Shown here: piece by piece, positions 24,770-38,200 of the stretch
How the letters are laid out: every line of letters starts with the position of its first letter
How positions within the stretch are numbered: the stretch's first letter is position 1
Assembly: GCA_008921705.1 (NCBI GenBank)
Contig: VFFE01007016.1
Coordinates: 988,387 to 1,052,386 of the forward strand
DNA length: 64,000 bases
Direction of reading: 5' to 3'
From: Burhinus oedicnemus
Lineage: Eukaryota > Chordata > Aves > Charadriiformes > Burhinidae
The notes under the pieces: model-generated
Told to the model about the DNA's origin: nothing
What the model saw: only the letters and a program-made list of their open reading frames with translations
The model's database searches: none
Made by a program: the position numbers and the translations under genes

Positions 24770-27164
24770 AACCATAAAAAGACGGGCACGTGTCCTCAGT
24801 TCTACAAGATTATATGGTCTTTTCTGTATTACTTCTTTTGTCTGTGCTTCCAATTATACATGCCATAAACACCTAATCCAGTTTAAGCTTCAGATAATTT
24901 ACCCTGCCCCAGGCCTGTACCAAACACTGTACCAAACACAAAGTAACACAAATGCCGAGAGCTGAGGGCAACGACTAAAGTGACTGGGATTTCATAGAAA
25001 GTTAAGGATGTTAAGAAGCCTTAAAATGTCTCAAAAGATCAGAGTCACCGATTTGGAACAAAACCAAAAACAATTAAACAAAACCTTTTGTGGAAGTGAG
25101 AATCCTGTATAAGTATTAATCACAGTGAAATGCTGTTGTCAACACTTCCCCAAGGAGCAAATCTTTTTCTCCTTAGCGAGAAGAGACACTTGCAAACACC
25201 TTTAGGTATTGCAGAAGTCAGGAGAAGAGCAGCACAAGACACTTAGTCATGAGCCATTCATACAGCACAGAACCTTTCTTGAGAAGGGTCTTCTTCCAGG
25301 ATCTTATCCTTCGATTGTAGTTTGAGACTCGGCAGCAGCAGCTCATTCCACGTACGAAATACTGCTGTAGTTCAGGAGTTTCCCCACTGGATGTCATCAT
25401 TGCCCCACCAGAAGCCAGTCCGACCAGCAGGATGGAGACAACTCAACCCCCGACCCCCCCACCGACTCTGTAGGCCTGATTTTTGGAACAGCTGAGCACT
25501 CAGGACCCGCCGGAATCCACAGATGCTAAGCTGCCTGCAAATCAGACCCTATGTAACTGTGAAGTGCCCAGATTGATATTTTCTGATTAGCTCAGTTACT
25601 CCTGCCTCACTAGCTTTGTCTGTGCCCTACTTGAGGTCCTCTTCAGACTTCTGAGGTTCTAAGGGGTTTTGGCAGAGAATTCAAACAACTATGAAGTCCA
25701 ACTCCTGCTATAGGTCTGCTTCATCTGTAAGCGAGAGTGAAATTATAATATACAATAAACTAATCAAATCAGTCGCCAGACGTCCTTAGTTCTCTATGCA
25801 TTCATCCATGAAAGCAGCTTTCAACAGCTCACATTTAATTGTCAAAAGGAAAAGGTCCACCCCTCCCTCTTTCCTCCACAGCACTGTTGTTCCTCATCTA
25901 ATTATTCAGAAGCTGTTCTAAAAACAGGACAAAACAGAATTTTGTTTACTACTGCAGATGTGCTCCTTCTGTTGCTCTGCTGAGGGACTGGGCAGAACCT
26001 CACAAATGCACGTGAGGATCCCTATTGATGTTTCTGCAGATATTTTGTTATGAATGTAAGCAATAGGTGTAAGGACCCCAGTAAAAGCTTTAAAAGAGCA
26101 GCTTGTAGTCAGTCTCAATGTCTTCCCTTTCTCCATTTCCTTATTATCTGCCCAGTTCCATGCTTCAAGATTTCCAGTTCATCTCCCTTCTTCGGGCTTA
26201 GAGTGAAATTAAAACAATTTATATTGATACAAAAGAAAATAATAGTAATGACTTCATTTTTATATTCCTTCTTATACTTTCTCAGTTTTCCAGCTTTACC
26301 TTTTTTTCTGTTTCTACTCTGTTTTCCCCATCTCTGCTTCTTCCTATGACTCCTGTTCTCTTTCTGCTGAGATGAAGAAATACTTGTACAGCAGCTTCTA
26401 CTTCTTCCTTCATCTCCCGTAGATGTAGAGAGAGGGAGAAGGAGGCTGAGAGATGGAAGAAAATAGAGGACTGGAGGGTAGAAAGAAAGAGTCAGTGAGG
26501 GCCATGTTATTTCCATTTCCCTTGCTGACTACAAAGCAATGGAATTACGAACAGAAAGACAGGGAGCTCATGGGGGAAAGGCTGGAGCTTGAACTTCTGG
26601 GGCCCTGGCTCTGAAAAGAGTGGCAGAACATTAAAGCTGAAAAGCTGTATGGCAGTTGGAGAAGCTAGTGGACTGCTTGTACATGAAGACCTTATTGCAG
26701 ATGGGAGTCACATCTGGAAGCTCCGGTAAATGAAGAAGCTGTGGAAAAAGCACTGATAGTGAGCTCCAGTCAGTAAGTCCCATTTTCTGCTTACAGAAAG
26801 GCCAGAAGACACGGCCTCACTGATGAATGCTGGCACAAAGTCTGTGAAATGGGGAGGGCTGAGGTGCCTGACCTTGGTTCTTTCTGTCTGTTTCAAGCCC
26901 CACTTGTTTCTACCTGGGTCGAGCATGGAGAGGATATATGGATTTAGCCCTTGAAAGGATGCAGAGCTTTCATTTCAGTGTCTTGAAGCTCGTAGTTGAC
27001 TAATCCCAAACTCTTCCCCAAGTCCCCACCTGGATGATGTGCCATTCTTTACGCAGTCCACTGTGACCCATAGTTTAAAGCCTGTGTTCTCTCCTCTGAA
27101 AGTGTATTATCAACATCAGTGGAGGAGGTACAGCGTGAAGGAGGTGCTATCACATCAGCTGAGA

Positions 27165-27546
27165 ATGAAGCTAACGGACCTTGTAAATATTACAAAACTG
27201 AATTATCTCATCAATGCTTATAAATACTTAAAGGGAGGGTGCTGGGAGGATGGGACCAGTATTTTTTCAGTGGTGCCCAGTGATAGGACAAGAGGTAATG
27301 GGCACAAACTTGAACGTAGGAAGTTCCATCTAAACATGAGGAGGAACTTCTTTACTTTGAGGGTGGCAGAGCACTGGAACAGGCTGCCCAGAGAGGTGGT
27401 GGAGTCTCCGACTCTGGAGACATTCCAAACCTGCCTGGACACCATCCTGTGCAACCTGCTGTAGGTGACCCTGCTCTGGCAGGCGGGGTTGGACTAGATG
27501 ATCCCCAGAGGTCCCTTCCAACCCCGGTGATTCTGTGATTCTGTGA
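27165..27546 (+). mobile_element. CR1 LINE, 5'-truncated 3' end
   Basis: The sequence encodes a decayed end of the CR1 reverse-transcriptase ORF, with [32 protein letters not shown] and a Leu-rich end. The conserved CR1 3' UTR follows (GGTTGGACTAGATGATCCCC, then GGTCCCTTCCAACCCC). It ends in tandem octamers ATTCTGTG, the hallmark of CR1 priming. The 5' border is uncertain by some 60 bases. This is a dead copy, as is usual for bird CR1. Confidence 0.92.
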
Positions 27547-30500
27547 ATGTTTGCCCATACCTGGGACATGGCTGTTGTTTTCCTGGGCGCTACCAGACGC
27601 TGTCACTGCCAGGAAGAATATTTTGCTCTGTGAAACTGGCAGGCAAATAAACAACAAGGAGGATATGCCTACCACCATGCAGCAGTATCAGAGCTACTGA
27701 TAATGTAATTTAAACTTCAGAGTTTAGGCGAGAACCTGGCAATCTTAAGACAACAGCAAGAAAAAGTATGCACTAATGGAATCACCTGAGTTGATAAATC
27801 ATCCACCTTCTCCTTTCTGACCACTGTGCTAGATGAGCAAACTGAGTCAAAATATCGAACTGTTGTTACCACAGGGCAGAAGCACTCCTGGCTTAGTCTG
27901 ACTTATTTAAAGATGTTGGGGCCCTTGAATTGCTTGTTGTGCATTCAGATAGCAAAGCTTGTAGATCTGAAGAAGATTTATGATCTAAACTCGTTTTGTT
28001 TCTTCTTCGTTGTTGAGACTGTGACTCTCTTTGCCTGAGGAGGTGCTGGAGTTTATATGCACTTGAAGCCCTTACCTAAGCTGGTAGTTTTGTCATTTTT
28101 AAGGAGCCATATTCTGCTTATTGCATTCTCAGAGGTTTTATATAGCTTGTTCAATGGCTTTCTCTCTGCACACTCCCGACAGCAGAACAAAAAAGTGGAG
28201 GGAAACAAAGTGAATAATGTTCTCCTGCAGAGGAAAGAAACAAGAACAATTCAAATAGATCAACTGTTTTCTAGTAACATCATTAAGTATATGGGAAACT
28301 TCCAGTACTAATATATTTTTTTTTTTTGCTGTAGGTATTGAGACCTTGGCTGGATGTTTTCTGCAAGACTTTATGACCCCTATTGTAATATACTCTTTCT
28401 CAGAGATTCCAATTCTTTGAAGTGATTGCAATCTTGACTCCTGTGAAGCCTAAGGAAACTGAAGTAGTTAGGCATCTCTCAAGAAAAAACCCACTTACTA
28501 GTGAATTTGTATCTCAGTATTGGCCTTGTCCCTTTTAACATTGCTTTAATATACAGTTGTTTGGGATGTGCATCCATTTTTTTAATCCAGATTTGCCTAA
28601 ACTCGTTGATCTGTTGACATCAAGACGTTAAAAACTAGGTCCGGACAAAGAACTGGAGAACCTCGAGCAGCCTTGTAATGGTAAAACTGGAAGAGAAATG
28701 GATAACCAAACAGTGCTTTCAAATTATAATTGCTTGATTTCAGTGTATTCTGATTTTTAATTATATTTTCTTTCCCCTTTGCTAGCTCTGTGAGTACAGA
28801 GGCTGCAGAACGTTTGGTTCATACTGTTTGTGAATTCACAAACATGAATTTTTTTGCAGTGGCCCAGCCCAGCTGCCACCAAGCAGTAAAAATGCCAAAT
28901 TATGCCAAAGCAAAGTATGCCTGCTTCTTTTATTAAATTTGTAGACACTGTTTTTTCTTTTCCATGTGATATTTTCATCTTCTGTCCCACAGAGGCTACA
29001 TTACTCATATACATAAAATATGTGAGTCGTGACACTTCACGTAGTTAATTTTCACTATTTTCAGACTGCTTGACAGTAGCCTGTTCTCCTTCATTACACA
29101 CCAGCCAACGAGTGGATTAGTTTACTTTCAAAACACAAAACCTCACATTAATCCCCAAACAATTAATTATTGAGAGAAGACAAGCATATTTTTAACCGAG
29201 CCTGTGACTTTTCTACTTATTTCATGCAATGAGGCATGATCTGTGTAATTCCAGGCACGTCCTGCCAAGTGTCCTGCAGGCTCTGAGTTCTTAGCGTGAA
29301 GTTACTGTGATTGCACACAGGGATGTCCGAGAGTAGAGAAAGATCAGAAAGTGAGGTTCTGCTCAAAGGTGTTTCTTCAGAGGGCACAGAAACTGAGCCT
29401 GTGGGATCTGAGCGGGGCTACGTCCAACAGCCCTTGCTTTTGAGTTCTAAATCTGGAGCTGTATTCCTAGAGCACAGAGGGGCAGCACAGGCACATGCTG
29501 GCTCGAGCGCATGTCCTTGGCGTGTACAAAAACCCTGGCATCTCAGAAACAACTTAACTCGACATAAGTCCTGAAAGTGTTTGGACCTCCGATTTTGAGT
29601 ACAAAAGGCTCAAGTAAGTAGTTTTGTCAATTCAGGTGCATGTCTCGTTTAGTCATCTATGTCATAAAAAGTCATCGGAAAACAAGATGAGTGACATTAA
29701 GAGGGGGAAAAAAAAAGGCACACATCTATAAAGTGCAAAAACAAAGCTAAGAAAATGGAGGTCCCTGAGAACAGAACCTAATATGTTTGCTGCCAAGCTA
29801 TGTCCGTTTTTTCTGCGTTGTTTTTAAAATGACTTTTCATCTGGTGATGCAGAGCCAAATATCTCCACGGATAACATGTAGCTCCCCAAACTCGTAGGAA
29901 ATTAGCAAGCCTTAATAAAATTTATGCATGGCTTGCTATTGTAGTTCCACATCTAAAGGGAAAACAGATGTTCTCTTTAGTTATTCTCTTCATGTCCAAA
30001 GGAAAGCTGTTGGTTACATTTTTAAAAAAAAACCACGTCTGGTGCTGAAAAGGTTACAAATGATGCAATTTTTACAATCCTACTCCAAGGCTCTCTGCTA
30101 ACCTGAATCGCTGAGGTGAGGCTTGCAGATGCCTGTCACCCACTTACCAGCCTCGTATTTCTTAACACCTACACTTTAGGATGAATAAATAGCACAGAGT
30201 CCACAGTATTTGCCTGAGACCATTAATGGGCTGGCAGGCCAGGCTTCCAAGCCCTCTGGCTGAATTCATTGTTCAGTTTCTCAGCCCAGGTTAGTTTCAA
30301 AGGAGAGGCAGAATGGATACGCATCTGAAAAGCCTGCTATTCGAGATGTCACTAAATGGGTCTCTCAAGGCTTCGGCGTGAAGAAGAAAAATCTTGATTC
30401 TTCACCTCCTTCACCTGGCTCCCTTCACTTAGCACATGTTGTGCGTTCTGCCCACATAATTTTCCACTACACATTGCAGATGGGCAATCTCTTCTCTTTC

Positions 30501-32387
30501 CATTTTTACACAAATATTTTCAAGATGTGCAAAAACATTGGCACTTACAGTGAGTGTTTGCCATCTGAAAGAGCTTGCCACCGCAAACATGTATGCATGC
30601 ATCCACATATATCTCATATTCATTCTTTGCTTTGCAGATGGGTATCAAACACAGAGGCTTTCAAAATGCTAATTCGTTGGGCTGCTACATTTGTTTGTTT
30701 CTACAACGTGATTATTCATTGCTCCCTGAATGGGGGGATCCCAAGCCTTCTTTATTCCTCTGGACATTAATTCAAAAAGCGGGTCCTTCTCAACAAAAAA
30801 AATGCCCCAAAAGAACAGCAAGTGCAATAAATTGTAGCCATTAGCTTAATACCTTTTCAAAGTATTTATCCAAACAATCCTTTTTAGCTTGTGAATATTG
30901 ATGGTCTTACAGATGCTATGAAAGGATAAACACTCACATGCACATCTAAATGTGACTCCTACCTAATTTAGGAATTATTAGTCTCCAGAAATGGAGAAGG
31001 AAGGGACTCTGTCATTTAAAGAAACGATGGCAAATGATGCAAAACCCAGGCGGCAGGAATGCGGAGAAGAGCTGGCAGGAACTAACCAGATGAGTGATCA
31101 GCATTTTATTCAGACGGTGTTTCAGCGTCCACCCGGAGGAGATTAAGTATCCTGTCCTCTCAGTGCAGAGAAGGAGAAATAAATCAGGTTTTACCACAAG
31201 CGGGGTGGCAGGGAGTTAATTAGGAATGGAAAAAATATATTTCAGTTTGCAAAGGAATAAAAAATGAGCAAATGAAGGAACTAAAATACACTGAAAACAT
31301 GTTGGAACGCACCTGGGAAACGGCGACTGAGAATCCTGCACGGGGAGTCTGCAGCCACAGGGGACTGCGCACAACAGGTGACTCGAGAGCTCCGCGGAAG
31401 CGGCAATCCGGTAGCCCAATGCTGCTGCTCGGAGTTGTCATACGGAAGCAGAGATTTGCCGTAGCCTGCCTCCTGTCAGAGTCTCTCCAACAAGAAAGCA
31501 TAGAAAAAAGGCAAGGTTGCCTAAAGAAATAAAAGGACCTTAGGTTTCCTCTCAAAGTGGTTTTTAAAAAACGCAACCCTCATTAAAGTCAACAGGAATT
31601 GCTCCACATCTCTTGTAATTTGCCTCCCTGGATTTGTGCAAAACTAGGATATGACAGATTTTGCTACTTAAACAGGCAAAACTACAGAAGAAAATTAGCA
31701 GAAGCCACAAGAAGCAGGACGCTGGTGAAGCTACCTTACTGCCCCACGTTCAGTGATTTCCATTAATGATTTGCCAGTAAAGCTCAATTAAATAAGTAGG
31801 AGATACTGATAGAGGCCAGCTACGGATCTGCTCTGTTTTGGTGGAGCACATGCATATGGATACATCAAAGCAGGAGAAACTTTCAAAGGCAATGCACCAT
31901 TTTTCCCCCTGTTCCAAGCTGAGGTTAAAGGCATCTGGGGCGTGAACCTCTCTCGTCCTAATGAAGATCCATTCCAAACCAAGAGCCAGGAGTCCCTGCT
32001 TCAGTCAGCTGAATGACAATGCTCTGTTTCTAGGAAGGGTGAAAGCTTCTGGTTTGCACTGGGTTTAAACCACGGGTACCAGTGGGTTTGGGGGCATCTT
32101 GCCTTGCAGGAGGCAAAGTCCTGGCTGCCAGCTTGACGGGTGACATATTACCTCTGTGGAAAATGGCACAGGTCCGGCTGCATGCCATTCCAGATTTGCT
32201 GACGTACCCTTTTTGCCAAGAATGCCATAGGTTGCAGATCACTGCTCGAGAGGAAAGGCTTGTATGTGAATGAATGCATGAATATGGCTTCTGGCTGAAA
32301 TATTTAATCAATGATTAAGTGACTTTCTGCCACCAGTGAATATCAGCATTCCTCATTTTGGGTAAAAGCTGGGAGTCACATTTCAAC

Positions 32388-32444
32388 AATATATTCAGAG
32401 AGCTTCAATATATTCAGAGAGCATCGATATATTCAGATAGCATC
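32388..32444. repeat. Minisatellite, 3 x 19 bp
   Basis: Three head-to-tail copies of a 19-bp unit, AATATATTCAGAGAGCWTC, fill exactly 57 bases. Copies 1 and 2 differ at one position (T or A before TC), and copy 3 has two more changes (first base G, and GATAGC for GAGAGC). The regular period points to recent slippage or unequal exchange. Confidence 0.9.
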
Positions 32445-32877
32445 CGATGATGCAAGAGCACAGTCTGTGGTCAATCACCATTCCAGTAATTTAGGAGAGT
32501 GCAGAAGAAGGAGTGCTGGCTTTTGACTGTCTCCATGTTTGTTATTTATACACCGTGTCATTTTGAGCTTGTTGTCTGCTTGTAGCTTTGGGCTGACAGT
32601 TCCCTGATTCCAAAGGCAATTCAGCCCCTGACATTAAGCAGAAGAACAATGCACGGTTCCTGTAAAACAACAGTGCTCCCCCCCACTGCTGTCAGAATGC
32701 AGGGATTAGATGCAGAATAATGCAGTCCCTGATCAAACCTGCAGCTGTAATTCAACCTCTGGACACTGCTGATGCCATAAATTTGTGAAGAAAGTGCAGC
32801 TCAAGCGATTTGTGAACAAGAGCTGGTGAGTCCAATTGAATTACAGTTGTGGGAGCAGCCGGGATCCCCCTGCACCG

Positions 32878-32942
32878 AATCATTACTAATGAGAGCCAGA
32901 GAATGATTACTTACAATTTTAATGAAATTGAATTTTAATTTA
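32878..32942. promoter_or_regulatory. AT-rich patch with clustered homeodomain-type cores
   Basis: Within 65 bases there are ATTACTAATGA, TGATTACTTAC and TTTTAATGAAATTGAATTTTAATT, giving at least five TAAT/ATTA cores. This texture is common in conserved vertebrate enhancers but also arises in plain AT-rich DNA. No alignment was available, so the call is tentative. Confidence 0.2.
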
Positions 32943-35108
32943 TAACCTTGGCTAGAAGAGAAGGAGGAAGAAACATACAACGAATATTTGTGGGTGACAG
33001 GGCAAAAGTACAACCAGAAACCCAAAATAAATGGAAGGAGAATGCATTCTCCTGGAAAAGACAAGATAGCATTTTATCTTCAAAAATATATTCTTATTTT
33101 AGCAAATGGTTGTGATACAGTGAGCACTGAAGAAAGCCACTCTGTATCACAGTTCTGATAACGAAAGAGCTGAGAAAGAAAGTGCTCAAATATGTTTTCT
33201 CCAATCCATTTATGATACTCGGAAGAAGGGCAACTGTTAACTGATTCTCAATCCATCACAGCCCATTGTTTTGGCATGAAATCAGCAGAATGGTGACTAC
33301 AAACACCACTGAGATACTATAACCAAATAATTACATGGAACCCTTTCTGAGCAAGTCTTCCAATTTCAGCACTGAGTGGTTATTCACTATTGGAAGGAAA
33401 ACCATAATTAACACTAAATACCGGTTTAAAGAAAATAATGTTTCCTTCTGTTTCTTGTGTTGAGATATCACTCTACTATTTTAATATCCTTTTTAATATT
33501 GCACTGCTTCTACTGGGACTACAGTAAGGCATAGGGAGGTTAAGAAAAGTGGTTTATGATGCTCATCTCAGATACGGAAATGTGAGGAGATGGGAAAAAT
33601 AGAGAACTTGAGCAAGGAACACAAAATGGATGAATAAGGGAGTACTTGTGGCTCACAACACAGGCCGCACAAGTTTTGCAACTCATCATACGAATCTGCA
33701 ATTCAGGGATGATTAGAAAGGTGTGGGATGTCTAGGGGCAGGTCTGAGACTGGGGGCGTGCAGCAAGGGTCACACAAATCAGGCAAAGTACTGGAGAGGT
33801 GCTGAAAAACGCTCAGGCTTTTGACTTTACATTTATTTTACAGAAGGTAAATCAATATCTCTTCACCCCAGTGCACTTGTATCATATGGCTTTCTGTTAC
33901 AAGGTGACCAGGGCTTGAACATGTCTCTTCTGAACTGAAAACAGCTTAATCCAAAGAGATTTTTTCTACAAAATGTCTAAAGCACTGTATTACCTCATGC
34001 CACAGGGTGATGGGACCCAACCCGGTATTTTATTGTACGACTCGGGAACCAGCAGCTAGAAACTATTACTACTCGAATAGTGAAACATGCAAATTGGGTG
34101 AGAATTCAGTGCTATTTGCATGTATTAAACTATTTTGTTAAGATGAATAGTATTAAAATGAGATTTGCTATACAAGAGAGGATTTTCAAAGAGACAGGGT
34201 AGTTCTACTGGAAGAAACGTTATAAAAATATGTGGCTAATAATGAAGGGTCATTCTCTTCTTCTATGTGTCACAAAATTATTTCACATAAAAGCGTGTTG
34301 TCATGCACACTCATTTATTCGGACTCGCATGGCCTAATTGATTTTGGAAACCGAAGCTGTATCACGTCACCACTGGAGGGAGACATCATTCTTTTAAAAA
34401 GCTGTAAAACTTCTGCTGCCACAAATGCACTTCAGTAAGAAAGGGTGAAAAAATAATCTTGAGAAATACAGCTGCTGAACTTGATCCAGGCTGGACACAG
34501 TAAATCACAGGGTCTAATAACAATAATAATACAGCATGAATGAAACAGTGCCAGATTAACAAAGATACTTAATGTTTCCTCTCTGATCAATACCGCTCAA
34601 GTGAATCTTATCCAGGCATCTGAACTTAGTCCAGGTTAAATCCACCACCAGGATCTGTATCTTCTCCTCCCCTCTTCCTCACCCCCTCCCATCTCTCACA
34701 AGCTGTTCTGGCAGAAACCCATTTGTGATGTTAACGTCTCGGGCTGATATTTCCTAACCCTTTATCTGACGGTGACCTTAAGTGTGACCAAAAAATGTTC
34801 CTGCAGATGGCATTATTTTAGTTTTCACTTAACCCGCAGTGGCCTAGTGGCCTATTTTACAATCATTCAATTACCCCTACTGCTGCTGAAAAAATCCAGT
34901 GAGAAAATAATTATTTGGTGCAGCTCAAGGTCATCAGCTGCAGGAGGATAGGGAGCCGTCAGGCAAGCTCCAAGTCATACTGCTCACACACTGTTGGACA
35001 ACTGACAAGTGTCTGGATGTACTTCAGAGAGGGGGCCAGGGCACTACCACTCAGCTCTAAAAACAAAAAGCTTCTGCTAGTAGAACAAAAGAAGCAGTTC
35101 TGCTAGTA

Positions 35109-35140
35109 ATAAAAAAAAAAAAAAAAAGGAAAAAAAAGGA
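35109..35140. repeat. A-rich tract
   Basis: A long A run followed by a second A run, separated by GG (AAAAGGAAAAAAAAGG). Flanking sequence shows no LINE or processed gene copy, so this is probably simple sequence rather than a retroposon tail. Confidence 0.7.
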
Positions 35141-35220
35141 GTAATTCTCCCTGATGTCGTGTGGCCCCTTCCCAAAGAGGATAATGTTGCACATGTCTAT
35201 ATAGACCCGTTCTGCCGTGA

Positions 35221-35272
35221 GGTGCACATGTGCACACAGATGTGTGTTTGCACATGCACACACGTTCACACA
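35221..35272. repeat. Alternating purine-pyrimidine TG/CA tract
   Basis: About 50 bases alternate between GTGCACATGTGCACAC, TGTGTGTTTGCACATGCACA and CACGTTCACACA blocks. It is an imperfect TG/CA repeat with internal palindromes, of the kind able to form left-handed DNA in vitro. It is not a clean microsatellite. Confidence 0.65.
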
Positions 35273-38200
35273 TTCTGCTTAAGTTACAAAACAGCATCTC
35301 AGCAAGATAAAACATGTGATAAGAAAGAAATTCCTGTGTGAGGGACTCCCACATTTCCAGTAACAGTGAAGAGCCCATGGAAACTTTCAGCTCAGCTGAC
35401 TGTTTGTGGTGTCTGTTTTGAACTTTATTAATGACAAATGCTACCACCTGCTAGCTGCCTCCTCACTCCTGAATTAGGCTAATTATAAAATTAATGTAGG
35501 AAACAAAGCTTTTTAAAAAAATATATTCTCATCACCTCCCCACGCAACTGCATCTCACACCTACAGTTGCAGCCAACCATGAGTTTCCTGTTGTACTCGT
35601 TGAATGGGGCAATTTCAGAATAAATATAGTTCAAACACTTACAAATCTCTAGAGTGAAATCCTAGCTGTGCTGAAAATAGGAGCTTCACCACAGATTTTA
35701 ATTGTTTTTTTCAGGCAGTTTTTAAGCTGGTTTTGGTTCTCAGTGAGCCTTGTTTATGGAAAGGAGATGATTAATGCAATCTTACAGCAGGTGCCATCCT
35801 TTGTCTTTTCGTTGACCCATGCGTCAACTTCCATAAACCACCACGTACCTCCTGACAGTAATCATCTGGTCCTCCCTGGTGTTTTAGGTGTGCTAGCTGA
35901 AGTTTGCAAGATCTGGCTTGTGAACAGCCGGACCAAAGACATTAGAAAAGAGCTAGGAAGAAGCAGGAACAAACATCATCACCATCATCTTCATTAATTT
36001 TACTGCAAGACAAAACCTCGTCCTGAAACCACCCGATTGTCCTTACCTAAGCATATGCGTCTGCCTGTTCTGCCTGCTCTTTCGCTATACCTTCTAGCTG
36101 CTTTAGCTACAGCAATGGTTCTGGGCAGTGCTGAGAATTTGTAAGATGTCATCTTGGAGATGTAATTTTCAGATGTGCTCCGTATCCGTGATTCTCATGG
36201 ATTTCCCTAGGACTCCACCTGCAGGACTTCACACACTGGTGGAGTCTAATTATCACAAAATCTCCATACGCTGTTTTATAGCAGAGAAGGTCATGGCTTA
36301 GTTGCTGGAAGAACCTACTGTTCTGACTATCATAATAGAAATAGCAAGAGCTAAAAAGAAGAGAAATTCAAATATGTACCCCTACTCCACAGTGCAGTTC
36401 AATCTTCCTGAGGCATACAAAGTAAATAGTAGTAATAAAATGTGATAGGAAAATCAATTGGAACAAATGAAGCACTGTCTGTGCTGTATTCCAGCTTCTC
36501 TGTCCCATTGTTACTGCTTTGATTAATAAACAGCAATCTGATAATGAGCAAATCAGCTCAGCACCAGGATATGGCGAAGTAAATGCTGCAGGCATGCTAC
36601 AATGACAAAGCTAAATCTCACCAGCATCAGGTTGTCTTTGGAAGACCGCTTGGCTCTTTCAGGAGGCTGGCCAGAGAAGGACCACCACTACAGCAGGGCA
36701 GGCAGTGCTTGGAGGGCAGAGCTGTTTGGGAGAGACGCCGTTGTAAGCCACTTGATCTGATGTTATATTTATAAACATGCACTTAGAACCAGGCATCAAT
36801 TTTTCACATTCGTTTAATAGAAGTTTACCCCACTGGCTTTCTCTAGGGTGCAAAAATGAAGGCAACAACCAAAAATTGGCTCTTAAAACAGTATTTTAAC
36901 AATATGGTAATGTTACTGTAAAGAACTCCAACTAGGTCAGAGTCGATATCTAGCTTAGTTCCTTCTGGTGCATATTTAGACAGAACTGAAAGGTAATGGA
37001 ACTGTGTCCATTTATGCCAGGAATAAATTGGTTTAATGATGACTTATTCTTTATTTCTTACCGTGTCTATTTCTTTCCTGAACATTCTGGATGTCCCTGT
37101 GACCACGGCTAGGGATTGCTTGTGTAGCCCTTCCTGATCACTGTCCTGATGTGCCCTGGTGCCTTCTTAAGCGCTATGTTAGGGGTTACTCTCTGCATAC
37201 TTGTTTTTGAGCAGGGGATTGAACTTCAGCAAGTTTCAGTGCCTGTTTCTGTTTCCTTGCTGGTTTGCTAATGCCTTGGTAGGTGCAATCACTGCAGGCT
37301 GTGCCAGAGATCCTTGTTAGTTCCCCACTTCTTCTGTGAGCAAAAATTATCAGATTCACTGACATTTCAGACAGAGAGACAAGGAGAAGTGTACATAATT
37401 GATGTGAGACCACTAGTCGCAGTGAATTTAAATCAGAAGAAGGAAGCTGTTCTCCAAAGGACTGGGTGTACCCAACTCTTGTCATCAAGAAATGGTTCCA
37501 AGATCTGACTGCTGACCACAAGAAGGCTTTTCTACCAACTTGTGAAAAAGGAGTTAATGGGACAGAGAATAAAGGAGGAAACAGGCGCATCTTAGTTCTC
37601 AGGTGGAATTTTTCCAGATTGCCGAGGTGGCAAAATGGGTATTTTGCCAGTGCCCTGAAAAGTCAGGATGGCTGCTGTATCTGAGGGAGGGACAGATGGA
37701 GTGGTAGCTACAACTGTTCAGCCTGCTTTGCAGCAATTAACTCACATATCCTCTGAAAATAGTAAGGGAAGCAAGCTGCATCCCAGGGCTCTTCCACTCT
37801 CCATCCCAGCTCCACTCCTTTACACTACTTCCCATTTTCCCTGGTGGGAATGGCCTGGTCCTGGCCCCAGTCCCAGTTCTTCATCCCTGGGATGGTAACA
37901 CTGCCGATGAGCCCGGAGCTGAACTATCTCCTGTATCCTTTAATAGCCTCTAACCTGCAGGCTGCTCTTACCACGCTGATGGGACTGGGTGTTGCAGGTA
38001 CTTTACTGTCTGGCGGTCCTGTCTTGTTATTTGCCCAGGCATGATGGGGATCCTATGAAAGAGCCATCTCTCCGTCTTTGTCTTTCTGTATCTGCAGTTT
38101 GGAAGAAAATCAATATTGCTGTTTGTTGCTAAATTGTCAGTCGGCTTTTGATGCTAATATCTGATGAAGCAGACATGCCGTTGTAGATATTTACTCTCAA

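Noticed and set aside
26115..26516. 133-codon minus-strand open frame rich in Lys and Ser
   Set aside because: It is encoded by purine-rich low-complexity sequence and has no recognisable domain.
27039..27464. 141-codon open frame on the plus strand
   Set aside because: Its second half is the decayed end of the CR1 reverse-transcriptase ORF, so it is a repeat and not a host gene.
35668..35997. 109-codon open frame ending in a His run
   Set aside because: No family resemblance and no splice or promoter context. The His run comes from a short CAT/CAC repeat (HHHHH).
37600..37690. Possible tRNA-like stem near GCCGAGGTGGCAAAATGGG
   Set aside because: No complete cloverleaf or matching B box could be traced around it.
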